From Shinisaurus crocodilurus (taxonomy: Eukaryota > Chordata > Lepidosauria > Squamata > Shinisauridae), in NCBI GenBank assembly GCA_021292165.1, contig CM037885.1, forward strand, positions 6,319,042-6,383,041: a DNA stretch of 64,000 nt. The letters run 5' to 3'. The position numbers and the translations under genes were made by a program. Below the pieces are notes generated by a model that was not told the origin of the DNA, did no database searches, and saw only the letters and a list, made by a program, of their open reading frames with translations. Shown one piece after another: positions 1 through 10,499 of the stretch (the stretch's first letter is position 1; each line of letters begins with the position of its first letter).

Positions 1-1870
1 TAGAATTGGGTTTTAACCCATGTAAACAAAAGATACAAAAACATACAATCAGAACATGGCTCCAGACAGCAATGTATGATCAAGTCCATAGTTACATTCA
101 AGTCTGATAAATCAAGTCCAAAAAAGTTTTAGACATAACATTCCTCAGAAGCAGGGACCTGAGAGTTTTGTTGTTGCTTTTATTTTATGAAAATCTGCAA
201 AGCACCATGTTAGCTAAGAAAGCTATATTAAAGTAATCATAACAGAATGTGTTTCAAAGATGCTGGGCAAAACCTGGCTAGGAGATGGCAAGGAGAAGAA
301 CCCACCCAGCTGCTTAAAACCCTGCCTTTTACAAGGCACTCCTCCTGTTAAACTATCACCGGACTCTGGTGCTTGCTGTCTTCGTAGCTCTGGCCTTTTA
401 TACAGCACCAAAGTGAGCCCCTCCACAGCCCCACCCATGTATAAACAGAATTTAGAGACAATTCAAATCCAGCCAATCACGGAGTATAAACATAGCAGAA
501 AGTCCTACCCCCTTATTAATTACTAAGATAGTCAATCACATTTAACCTGCCTAATCAGGGTGATGAGTGCTGCCTTTAGCCCAACCCATTATTTTCTGAT
601 CTGCTCCACTTTTGGCCAATCAGGAGAATGCTCTCTCCGGCAAAACCAGTTTTTAATTAGTAAGCCGAGGACCCTTTCCTGAGCTGTGCTTTCAGCTGCC
701 TGATCACAGGGCCCGTTTAAGACGATGCCTGTCTCGTTTTAGCTGGAATTGAGAACCTCGGCACCATATAGCATTCAGAAATCCCCCGCTTGTTTCAGTG
801 TACGCGTTGGCTGTGTGTCTTGCTGGATATAACATCCAAAACAGTAATTAAGAGTTACACTAATTACTTTTGCTTATGTTGCTAGCTGTGAAAAGGAATA
901 TAGTGAAAGTGAAGCGTTGTAAAATAATGAATATTTTATTTTGTTTGGGCAATAACGAATAAGGCTTAGCAAGAACTTGATTGATGGTAGATCTGAGCAT
1001 AACCTGGCCTGGTAACTGTGCTGCCAGAACCAGCTAAGTCCTATTTAGGAATATCGTTTGACAAAATTGTATGAGTTGAGTGAACTATGTGAATATCCAG
1101 GTTTTGTCTATGCTACACCACACGCTGGATAAACATCAGTCTTGTGTCTCTTTCTAAGTATAGTACAAGAACAATACTGAGCTAGAGCTTGTTCTTTCAT
1201 TTATGATAACAGATTAGAAAAAAGAATAATTACTAAAGTCTAACTTTGCCACCCTAAGCATACTTTGTAAGGAAGCAAGTTGCATTTATTTTGATTAGTA
1301 AACCAAATACCATTGGTTTGTTTTCAATACCCAGACCAATAACTCTGGAATATTTGAGCAAACTTTCCAGAACTAATGATTCTAAACATGCTTATCTGTA
1401 GCTCCTATTGAGCTAACTGGGACATGTCCAAGCAAACCTACTTAGGACTGGGTTGCTTAGCAGCAATTCTATGAACTCTTACTCATAAGCTCTATTTAAC
1501 ACTATGGGATTTGTTTCTGAGTAAACATGCATAGAATCAGGTTTCACATGACATGGAGCTTACATTATAATTTTAATTAATTAATTTTTATTGAAATACA
1601 CTTCAAGACAAAATTGCAGGCAATAGGTTTTATATTGTGGTTTTTTAAATTGACTTTGTATTACAAATGGTTCCTTTGAATATCTTTCTAATTTTTAATA
1701 TACCGGTACCAAAATTTCTGCACATCTCCATGTAATTATAACACTTCTATATAGCTTCATATTTTAATGCCATATAGTTGTGGTAAGTTGGACATTGAAA
1801 TTGATTATTACCACTGAGTGAGCAAGACTACATTCTTATATCCTTATTAGTTATTCTGTGTTTTTTTTCA
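1..1870. other. Unassigned non-coding DNA
   Basis: I see no gene or recognisable element here. The first 660 bases contain several CCAAT/ATTGG boxes and TATA-like runs, which could be an old LTR or promoter remnant, but no paired ends or target duplication are visible. Positions 1420-1550 look like a worn copy of the short CCATTGA/TCAATGG repeat described at 1877. Confidence 0.4.
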
Positions 1871-1876
1871 ACACCA

Positions 1877-1963
1877 TGTAGTGCAATCCTATGTACCCAG
1901 AGTAAGTTCCATTGAGTTCAATGGTACTTACCAGTTAAATTTGTTTAGGATTGCAGCCTTAAA
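1877..1963. repeat. Short palindromic repeat, CCATTGAGTTCAATGG core
   Basis: The block runs from a 'tgcaatcctatg' end to an inverted 'aggattgcagcc' end, with the palindrome CCATTGAGTTCAATGG in the middle. The same design recurs at 21098-21183 and, more worn, at 3986-4050 and 4157-4210. It behaves like an old, very common non-autonomous foldback repeat. Its superfamily is not determined. Confidence 0.6.
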
Positions 1964-2054
1964 TTCCTAGATACTAATATGAAAGCCAATAGACTGAACA
2001 CTGGTATGTGTAGGTTACATCATCTAAGACCTTTAAGACTATTTTTTTTCCATA

Positions 2055-2300
2055 CAGTAATACCTTGGATCGCAAGTAACTTGGTCTGAGAGCATTTTGC
2101 AAGACAAGCAAATTTTTAAAATTTTGACTTGATAAATGAGCAAGGTCTTGCGTAGGGATGTAACCGCTCGCCTCGAGCGGGCGTAGTGGGCCGAAATCGG
2201 CCCCGTTCACGCCCGCCAGAGACTCGCTTTGATATAAGAATGTTTTGGATTACAAACACGGTTCCGGAATGAATTATGCTTTCAATCCAAGGTATTACTG
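2055..2300. mobile_element. Tc1/mariner-type MITE, TA duplication
   Basis: The 246-bp element begins CAGTAATACCTTGG and ends with the exact inverse CCAAGGTATTACTG. It is flanked by TA at 2053-2054 and 2301-2302, as expected for Tc1/mariner (pogo/Tigger-like) insertions. Its centre is unusually CpG-rich and palindromic (CCGCTCGCCTCGAGCGGGC region, 2162-2215). A second copy lies at 45525-45776 in inverse orientation. There is no transposase gene, so it is non-autonomous. Confidence 0.75.
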
Positions 2301-2398
2301 TATTTACCTACTGTTTAAAAATTTATATTAATTACACATAGTCAGTCCAACAAATGGCTATATGTAATTAATATATATTTTTAAACAGTAGGTAAATA
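2301..2398. repeat. 98-bp near-perfect palindrome abutting the MITE
   Basis: The left arm (about 2301-2341) starts tatttacctactgtttaaa and the right arm (about 2358-2398) ends in its inverse. The arms are about 41 bp with very few mismatches around a 16-bp loop. It starts exactly where the mariner-type MITE ends. A transcript would form a long hairpin. It is probably a tiny foldback element. Confidence 0.7.
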
Positions 2399-2446
2399 TG
2401 AAAAAAAAAGTCTTAAAGGTCTTGGGACAAGTGGAACTACGTATTT

Positions 2447-2581
2447 AGGGCACAACCTATGCACGGTTAGGCAGAAAAAAGTCCGGAGACTCCCAGCATT
2501 CTTCAGCCAACCTGGCTGGCTGGGGAATGCTGGGAGTCGTAGGTCTTTTTTTCTGTCTAAACATGCATAGGATTGCACCCT
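2447..2581. mobile_element. Foldback MITE (AGGGTGCAATCC ends)
   Basis: The two arms each contain an 'actcccagcattc' block and a GCAGAAAAAAGTC-like block and meet at CCAACCTGGCTGGCTGG. The outer ends are AGGGCACAACCTATGC and its inverse ATGCATAGGATTGCACCCT. The 5-bp sequence TATTT sits at 2442-2446 and again at 2582-2586, a probable target duplication. A half copy lies at 42232-42300 and a rearranged copy at 42983-43128. Confidence 0.7.
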
Positions 2582-2586
2582 TATTT

Positions 2587-3442
2587 ACATAAATACCTTC
2601 TGGGTCTACTGTTACCATTGCTTTAAACTTAATGCCATGGTAGGAGCACAGATGTTGCATGGTTTAATTTAATAAAAAGATTTATATGCTGCTTACCATA
2701 TTTAAAATGTATGCCTAAGCGGTCCTACCGATTCATGTCAATCTAGTTGACACTTACATTATAGCTATTTTTGCACTTGTGCCTAGGTACATGGCTCACT
2801 CTGTGACCATCAAAAATCCCGTAAAATAATCCATAAATATGCTGTTTATAATCCTATTCCACCAGGTTCCCTGCATGCACAGAAAACCATGGATCGGTTT
2901 TACATGATCCCACAGTGCTTCAGTTGGCATTTGACAAGTTGCTGTAGCCCCATTTGCTACAGAAGTTGCTGTCGCCCCATTTTTGTGCCTTCATTTCAAT
3001 AGCTGACAGAGGCAGGCTACTTAAAGAGTGATGAAGAAGCATAATAAAAGGAGAATGGGGAATAGGGTTAAGTCACTCAGTCACTGCTGGTGGCACAGTA
3101 AATATGTGGTGGTAGTCGTTTAGGAGTGGCTTGCAGAAGGACCGGGTTTGAAAAAGATGCCTTTTGAGACCAGGAAGCTTTGTCAGGCATTGAAAGAGTA
3201 GCAGAAAACACAAGGGTCAGTGTGGGACAGAGGAATAAAATATATTTTAACTATAGGCTTGATGGGGATGCTTGTTCAGGATTTAGCTGAAGAGAACTTT
3301 CTGCATTCCGAAATGAAAACAGTGATCCACATTGCAGGATTTTTGTTTAGTAGAGGCTGAACTTGTTTGCTGCTGATATTAGTAGGGGGAAAATAATTTA
3401 ACTAGTACATCCTGAATCATGTTAACCCAGGGGTGGGGAGAA
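2587..3442. other. Unassigned non-coding DNA
   Basis: No gene, RNA or recognised repeat is visible. There are no long open frames and no obvious inverted repeats. Confidence 0.4.
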
Positions 3443-3604
3443 GATTCATAGATCATCGAGTTGGAAGGAGCCTACAAGGCTATCGAGGCCAACCCCCTGC
3501 TCCCCTGCTCGATGCAGGAAACTAGAGGAGGGGTCTCCCATCCAAGTCATAACCAGGCCTGACCCGGCTTAGCTTTCCACGCTCAGACAAGCTGAGCCAG
3601 CATA
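3443..3604 (-). mobile_element. 5S rRNA-headed SINE with CR1-like tail, copy A
   Basis: Read on the minus strand, this has a head matching the internal promoter half of 5S rRNA (GGAAAGCTAAGC, then TTGGATGGGAGACC) and a tail with GTTGGACTCGAT-like and CTTCCAACTC motifs, which are typical of CR1 3' ends. The head here is slightly worn and the tail holds a small duplication (ctgctcccctgctc). Other copies are at 26235, 32344, 39563 and 50480. Confidence 0.8.
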
Positions 3605-4250
3605 GATCATGGTCCAGCAGTAGACCCCTGGTCAATTTCCAGTGGACCACCTGCTGATTGCTGGGACTCTTGCAAAGAATACTGAACTGGGAAGGTGGTC
3701 TGATCTTTCAAAGCAATTCTTATCTTTTTAAGAGGACCTCAGGCTTAAGTTATCCATGTATCCACACTTGCTTTGTAAAAGAATTAGTGGACAATGTCAG
3801 TTCTTCTTTTTAAGTATACCACACAAGCATGAAGGCAGTCTATCTCTCTAACCTACCCATTTGTGGAGATGAGGCTCTGGGTCATCAGTCAGTAGGACCA
3901 TCTATTCAATAGGACAAAACAATTCTGTGAATTGTGTATCACAGCCATAGTTGTGGGAACAGTAGGATTTACAAGACACTTAGGCTGCAGTCTTGCACAT
4001 ATTTACCTGGGAGTCAGTCCTATCGAACCTGATTAGGATTGTGCTATTAGGCTTGCATTTTACTCTTTAGTCCTTAATAGTTCTTATCTTTTTAAGAGTC
4101 CTTGGTCCATTACTTCATAATTATATGCCCAGTGATCTTATGTATGTTTTCGCATAAGTAAATCCTACAGAGTTCAATAGGGCTTACTGTCTAGTAAGTA
4201 TGCTTGGGATACTAGCTGCTGAAATGAATAGATTGCTGCAACTTTCATAA
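3605..4250. other. Unassigned DNA with worn short repeats
   Basis: Two degraded pieces of the CCATTGA/TCAATGG repeat are visible (3986-4050 and 4157-4210). Nothing else is recognised. Confidence 0.4.
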
Positions 4251-4329
4251 CTTCAGGACTGGTCTGGGGCTAAACAGTTTCCGCCAAAGCCCCTGTAATT
4301 CGGGTCTGTCCTAAATCGGCAACATTTTA

Positions 4330-5560
4330 GCTGAGTGAAAATTGCTCCCTGTCCCTCTTTCAATACACGGGAGTTTCTCTCTCTCTTTTTTTTTTATATA
4401 AAAAAAATTAAAATAGTTGTTAAGAGCTCCCTTGGCAGTAATATCTCTCAGCCATCTTTTCCAACTGCATATGGCCTGGAAACGCCCCCCTCCGTCTCCT
4501 CGGTCACTTCTCGCGCAGAGCCCCGCCGTCGTCCTCCTGGGAATGCGAAGCCTTGCTAGAAATGCATGCCAATCATGAAGGTCGCTTAGTGCTCCTGTAC
4601 CTTTAATTCACCCCTCGCTTGACAGCGCTGTGGTGGTGATGTCTTCGTGCTCGGCTGTCCTTTGAGCGTGCGCGCGTGTGTGGCTATTTTGAAAGAGGGA
4701 GAGGGGGTGGGGCAGCACAAATGTAAATTAAGTGGAAGGGGTGGAGGAAAAATATTTTTAAAAAACCTTTTAAAAAATGTAAAATAACATTGAAGGTGTG
4801 TGTTTTTACCATTGTTCCCCATCCCTGCTTTCCAGTCCTTTATTTTTCTCCTTTGCTTTTTTTTTTTTTTTAATAATAATAATAATAGGAAGCCTTCCTC
4901 CATTGCAATCAGGCATTGGGCTGGCCCTCTATGAGTCTGTGCCTGCTGGGGTCCTGCCTCCGGAGCCCGTGCGGGGATGTCTCGGAGACCCCGCGCTGAC
5001 TGCTGCTCAAACATCACGGTGAGTTTGTTACAATGTAGCAATTTCTCTTTAAATCTCTTAACTCTCTCTACCTGCAACTCAGGGCTGTGACAGGGCGAAA
5101 AAAACCTGGGGGGAAAAGGAACCGTGTCCCCCACTCCTTGGGTAGCAGCACTGATCTCTTTCCATTGCTCCCCCAATCCAGTTCTCCCCCCCAAACAGCC
5201 TCCTATTACTGCGTCTGCAGGGCACGTCTACAGAATACAATGTACCTTTATAAAATGATACACAACGTTCTAATCGTTGTGGCCAAAGAGGGGGCGCTGG
5301 GAAATTCTCTCCCCACCCCCATCTCTTCCTTCGCATATCCCTACAGGCTTCTAGAATAGGTTTTCCTTCCCCAGCAGAAGGGGGGGCTTTGGGGAGAGGG
5401 GGGAAAGAGAGGAGATGATGATCATTCGCAGCGCTGGAAGGGTTGTGTGTCGGGTTTTTTTTTATTTCCCGGTTGTAAAGGCATCGTCTATTTCGCTTTC
5501 TCCACCTCCACTCTATCTCCAAAATAAAAGCAAAGGATGTCCCCAGTAGATGGGTCTTCT
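4330..5560 (+). promoter_or_regulatory. GC-richer, promoter-like region, possible host first exon
   Basis: This is the only stretch in the window with several CpG-rich patches (4485-4560, 4610-4680, 4950-5000, 5280-5300), poly-pyrimidine tracts and no recognisable repeat. A strong splice donor, CACG|GTGAGT, lies at 5015-5024. Upstream of it an ATG at 4977 opens a 14-codon frame reading MSRRPRADCCSNIT into the donor, in phase 0. The spliced product is not recognised and no downstream exon is seen in this window. It could equally be a 5' UTR exon of a gene running to the right, an unrelated conserved element, or chance. A host gene is only an inference. Confidence 0.3.
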
Positions 5561-7670
5561 CGCTTGGTTTTTGAACGTTTGGATGGCTAGGTGTAAGGCA
5601 AAAATAAATTATTTTTTCTGGTGTCAGGTTAAAAGGGGGGAATCTGGTGTTTATGGTATCTGCTTTTCAAGGCATTTCCAAACACTACAGAGTCGTTTGT
5701 TCTGGTAGTGTAAAAATGCATTCTTGAGCACTGTGAGACAAGGAAGACCTGCCAGATACTGGTTATCCTCTACTAACCTCCCTTCCACCTCTTTATGAAA
5801 TCTGAAACTTGAGTCTTGAGCTTCTGGCCTTGTCCTTCAAACCCCATTGCATGTTTGTTTTTGTGTTCATTTGGTTCAAGAAAAGCAACAATGCAGCACT
5901 ATGAAAATAAGTAGTCTAGATAGTAGATAATTTTTTTCAAGTGATTTTTGTTGCCAAATGGCATCTTGCCTCTTCTTCTGCTCTTGCAATTCATTCTCAT
6001 GACATCTTGAGCATACATATTTCTGTGAAATAAAAACACATTCGTTGCTTTAAAGGTGTCCTTTTCATTTTGTCCATGAATCATGGCCTTTTCTTCCTCT
6101 TTTTTGACATACCGTAGTTGTTTTTGCTTCTTTTTTCTTTTACACCTGTGTATACATTTGCAACACATACAAACTTGTTCTCTGGCCTGACCTGTTGTAT
6201 ATCCCCAGTTAGTAGTCCAACTTGGTTAATCAATTCTGGCATTTATCCAAACATGTTCACAGTAATTAACAAAGTAGAACATGTAAGGTCATTTTATATA
6301 TGTTTTGTAAATCCAATGTAAAAAGCATTGTTTCTAAAACAGCTCTTACCAAGAGGGAGCCTGTTCTTTTGATATTTTGGTCAGATTCATGTTCTGTGGA
6401 CATCTGTGGAGTGACTATCCCCAGGGTACTGATATTTATCAAAACTTGCTAGGGTAAAACTGAGGCTTAAATTAAAAGTGTTTGGAGAACTGTACATGCA
6501 AGATTGTGGTGCATTATGTCTGACTTTTTTTTTGCTCTGACAGGCCTTCAGAACTGGCTTTTAACTAACAAAGTTGCATTGTTGGGTTTATCTAAAACAT
6601 AACCTTACTTATATGGGGTATTTAATATACCGGTACTAGCTGAGAGATTTTTCCTTTTCCCCTTTTTTTTGTTTTTTGTTTTTGTTAGTATTTTTGGTTG
6701 TTTAAAAGTAACTACACTAATATAGAATGAAAGGCATGGCAATATGGATATTAGGGCTTATTTCATTTGTAATTCAGGCTCACTTACTGCTAGATTCCTG
6801 AGTATTTACTTAAGTGCTTGGCCAGCCAACTATTTCACTGAAATGACCTGGTTATAAATGTGTACAGATGATGTTACTTGCAGTGTGATTCTGAACACAC
6901 TTATTTTGAAGCAAGCCCTATAGAAATCACCCAGACAGCCAAGTAAATGTGGTTAAGATCAAGGTTTCCGTATCAGACTCCAAGGATAGTATTTTAATTT
7001 TCTCATGTGTGCTTGCAGAAATAATCATCCAGTTGTTGCTGTTTCATTTAAAAAACCATCAACAGCAGCAATTCTGAATCCCTCCCCTCCCCTTTTAAAA
7101 ATAGGGAGGACTTAAGTTTGTTACTGGCTGCACTAGTTTTTTTGTTTTGTTTTTAGGAACATGTGATTTATGTTTTTCACAATTGCTCCTTAGAAGTTGC
7201 CCTAGTCTTTCTTTGTGTGTGCGCCTGTGTGCCAAATTATGATCCACCAGTTGGTGCTGATCCACTACACTAAATCAACTGGGAGGTTCATGATTTCTTG
7301 TTCTCTCTCACCAAGCAGTACGTAAATGTATTCTTCATACTTGACAGCTAAGAATGTTTAGGGAGAAGTAAAGCTAATTGAAAACATTAAAACATGGAAT
7401 TCTTGCTATTTTGGTTGGAACGGACTTATCGTGTCTCTTACTTTAATGCTAAATGCAGCTGTCTCCTTTAGGATATTAATATGTGAAATAAATAGAAGAG
7501 GCTTCCTTAACTACAGAATCTGGGGGGGGGGGGGCGAACCTGGAATGCATCCTCTTATTTGTATTGCAGGATGCTTAAGATAGTCTAAAATTAAAATTGT
7601 TTTTAGATATATGTGTGTCTGTTTGTTGTATGTTTACATGCTTGTAAGTATATGGCTTTTATAATGTATT
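5560..7670. other. Unassigned AT-rich non-coding DNA
   Basis: No element or gene is recognised. There is a run of about 12 Gs near 7521, T-rich tracts around 6520, 6660 and 7140, and a GATCCACCAGTTGG-type sequence at 7240, all without diagnostic value. If the exon candidate at 4977-5018 is real, this would be its intron. Confidence 0.35.
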
Positions 7671-7679
7671 TTTAAGGGT

Positions 7680-7752
7680 TTAATCTTTGTCAACCACACA
7701 GAGAACTTCAGCTATTGGGCGGTATAGAAATGTAATACATGAAATGAAATGA
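7680..7752 (+). mobile_element. LINE 3' tail fragment
   Basis: The stretch 'agagaacttcagctattgggcggtatagaaatg' in pieces, followed by GAAATGAAATGA, is the usual last part of a squamate LINE 3' UTR with its short A-rich tandem tail. The reverse of the same tail occurs at 24989-25036. Confidence 0.5.
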
Positions 7753-7754
7753 AG

Positions 7755-7889
7755 CAGCCTTCCCCAACCCGGTGCCCTCCAGATGTGTTGGGCTATGACT
7801 TGCAGCAACCCTCAGCAAGCCATGATGGCTGGCAGATCCTGGGAGTTGTAGCCCAACACATCTGGAGGGCACCAGGTTGGGGAAGGTTG
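7755..7889. mobile_element. Foldback hAT-type MITE
   Basis: The left end CAGCCTTCCCCAACCCGG is inverted at the right end as CCAGGTTGGGGAAGG. Both arms carry GGTGCCCTCCAGATGTGTTG and its inverse. Short arms with CAG-type ends and 'tggagttgtag'-like interiors are typical of non-autonomous hAT elements in squamates. Related copies are at 19041, 28696, 36634, 39387, 44142 and 51426. Confidence 0.65.
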
Positions 7890-8059
7890 GGCTAAGGACT
7901 TAATGACATCCCCCTTTAAAAACTATCTGACCTTCCACCCCAAATCTCCCCCCCCCCATAACTTTTTAGTATGTGTTCTGTTACATACAGAAAAAAATCA
8001 GGAGAGTTATTCAGGTAATGCTTATCTGTGGAGGCAACTCCAGTACTTAATATTAGTAA

Positions 8060-9055
8060 TTGTTAATACTGGATGCTTGGAAGCAATGATGAGCTGGATG
8101 AGGCTAACAAATTGAAGCTTAATCCACACAAAACAGAGTTGCTCCTTGTTAGGATGAAACTGGTCTGGGAGTAGAGATTCAACCTGTTTGGGATGAGGTA
8201 GCACTCCCCTTGAAAAATCAGGGTCACAATGTAGGAGTACTCCTCGATCTGGATTTGCCCCTGGATACTCAGGTAGCAGCTGGGCCAGGAGTACTTTTGA
8301 CCACCTTTGGCTGCTGCGTCATATGCACTCTTTCCTGGGAAAGTTAGAACTGGCCATGGTGACATGTGCCTAAAGCTACCTCCAAGGTGGATTGCTGCAA
8401 CACAATCGACATGGGGTTGCTTTTGAAGAGTTCAGAAACGTCAGCTAGTCCTGAATGCAACAGGAGTCTTGATGAGTGCTCAGTCTTAGGAGCGCGTGTT
8501 ATTGATTTTGCAGCAGCTGCACTGGCTTCCAGTTTGTTTCCAGGCACAATCCAAAGTGCTGGTTATGACCTTTAAAGCCCTAAAGGGTTTAGGTACAGAA
8601 TACCTGAAGGGCTGTCACCTTTTGAAATGAAATAAATAAAATAATTTTGTATGAGCCTGCTCCCTGTCTAAGGTCTGCAGGGGAGGCTCTTCTCCATTTT
8701 CTGAAAGTGGTGGAGGCATGGTTGGTTGGGACACAAGAGACGGCCTTTTCTATAGCCATGCCCAGACTGTGGGACTCCCCTTCCTTGGGTGGTTTATTTG
8801 GTGACACCTCTATGCCTATTGAATACATTACGTATATTCTGGCAGACTTCCATCCTCCTTGGTTGAGGTACATTAATGGAGTTCTAGTGGACTAATCTGT
8901 GTAAGATGTTATCTTCTGCATTTATTTATGTTTTTAATGCTGTATTGTTTTTCTGTTTTATGCATTTTATTAATTTCTTTTGTAATTTTCATGTTTGTAA
9001 GCTGCCCTGAGTGTTGCAATTGGAGTAGAAGGAAGGAGTATAAATAAAATAAAAA
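8060..9055 (+). mobile_element. L2 LINE, 3' end
   Basis: In shifting frames the plus strand gives KLNPHKTELLLV at about 8110, then the L2-type end of ORF2 with LQQLHWLPV and KVLVMTFKALKGLG (8505-8600). This is followed by a 3' UTR and a TAAATAAAATAAAAAATAAA tail at 9040-9060. Stops and frameshifts show it is dead. A short A-rich piece (8625-8648) interrupts the coding end. L2 elements encode an AP endonuclease and a reverse transcriptase; only the last portion is present here. Confidence 0.7.
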
Positions 9056-9059
9056 ATAA

Positions 9060-9763
9060 ACCTGTATGCCATAATCCAGAGCCCTGTGAAGATACAGGAT
9101 TCTCATTAATTGCTGTAGAGATGGAACGTTGTGCGTGCTCACGGATTCCGTAGCTTGGCAATAAGGATACCCTGCTTGTGGGTTCAGAGCCGCTGCTGCG
9201 TATCTCAGTATTGCCTCTTGTCTCAGAAAATGAACCATTTTCTGAAGAATTCCTAAGGTGGTGTGGGACCTTGTAGTAGATTACAGAAGCTTTAGGAGTC
9301 AAATTACAAGTATTTATGACTTTATCAACCAAACAATGTGGATATTTATTTTACAAGTCATAGAGAAACACTGTTTCTCCCTGTAACTATCACCATTACT
9401 TCCGGAAAGTTCTGAGCACTTGGCCCACAGTCTAGCATGCTTAACTCTGTACTGGATTATGTCCCTTGTCAGTAAGTGGTCTTGCTTAGTTTTCTTGCAC
9501 ATAAGCACAGAGCCAAACAGAAACCATGGCTTTCACATTTCCCACTTTATTCCTTAGCAGATGAAACTCTATAGTGCAAAAAGGGGTGAGCTACTTAACC
9601 TTAGGTTTTGGATTATGCTTCTAGGTAGTATAAAGGCTTTATTTAGTTGAAAACCAACACATATCAATATAGCAGCCAATTTGTATACGCTCTTCAGAAA
9701 ATACATGTATAAAAAATTGGAAATGAAATTTTAAATCAGTGATTGAAACTTGATTGAATGATT
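9060..9763. other. Unassigned non-coding DNA
   Basis: No element is recognised. It separates the L2 end on the plus strand from the CR1 end on the minus strand. Confidence 0.35.
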
Positions 9764-10445
9764 TACATAAGAGCCATGCTGAATCAGACCAAGGGTCCAT
9801 CTAGTCCAGCATTCTGTTCACATAGTGGCCAACTAGTTGCCTGTGGGAAACCCACAAGTACGACATGAGCGTAATAGCACTCCCCCAGTCATGTTCCTCA
9901 GCAACTGGTATACATGGGCATACTGCCTCTGGTGATAACTGGAGGTAGCATAGCCATTATGACTAGTAGCTATTGATAGCTTTATCCTCCATGAATTTGT
10001 CCAATCCCCTTTTAAAGTCATCCAAATTGGTGGCCATCACTACATCTTGTGGTTGCAAATTCCATAGTTGAAATATGTGCTGTTTGAAGAAGTCTGTCCT
10101 TTTATCTACTCTGAATCTCCCACCAATCAGCTTCATGGGATGACCCCACTGTGTTTTAGTATTAGGAGAGAGGGAGAAAAATGTCTCCCTAGCCACTTTC
10201 TCTATACCATGCATAATTTTGTACACCTCTATCATGTGTCCCCTAACTTGCCTTTTTTCTAAGCTAAACAGTCCCAGATGTTGTAACCTCTCCTTGTAGG
10301 GGAGTTGCTCCAACCCCCTGATCATTTCAGTTGCCCTTAGGCATGGTGACCAGAACTGTACACAATGTTCCAAGTGTGATCACACCATAGATTTGTATAA
10401 GGGCAGTATCATATTGACAGTTTTATTTTCGATTCCTTTAGATTT
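9764..10445 (-). mobile_element. CR1 LINE, 3' end (ORF2 end plus 3' UTR)
   Basis: On the minus strand the ORF2 end is followed by the CR1-type 3' UTR, ending near 9764 with words typical of squamate CR1 ends (TGGCCACTATGTGAACAGAA, CTGGACTAGATGGACC, GGTCTGATTCAGCATGGC). Its 5' truncation lies near 10445, just before an AC microsatellite. CR1 elements typically insert 5'-truncated, which fits this short copy. Confidence 0.8.
9963..10373 (-). pseudogene. CR1 ORF2 C-terminal fragment
   Basis: The 136-residue open frame is the C-terminal end of the CR1 ORF2 polyprotein, downstream of the reverse transcriptase. Hallmarks are GLEQLPYKERL, LGLFSLEKRQ, VYKIMHGIEKV, NTKTQWGHPMKL and the ending FKRGLDKFMEDKAINSY. 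The catalytic domains (AP endonuclease and reverse transcriptase) are absent because the copy is 5'-truncated, so it has no activity. The apparent start methionine is fortuitous. Reading is open throughout, so this copy is not very old or escaped stops by chance. Confidence 0.85.
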
Positions 10446-10464
10446 TATGGTTAAAGATTTAAAT

Positions 10465-10466
<2 letters not shown>

Positions 10467-10498
<32 letters not shown>
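10467..10498. repeat. (AC)n microsatellite
   Basis: A pure CA dinucleotide run of about 16 units, directly next to the 5' truncation point of the CR1 copy. Confidence 0.95.

Positions 10499-10499
<1 letters not shown>

Noticed and set aside
223..526. Overlapping open frames on both strands at the left edge
   Set aside because: No domain, no splice or start context, and both strands open at once; chance frames in AT-rich DNA.
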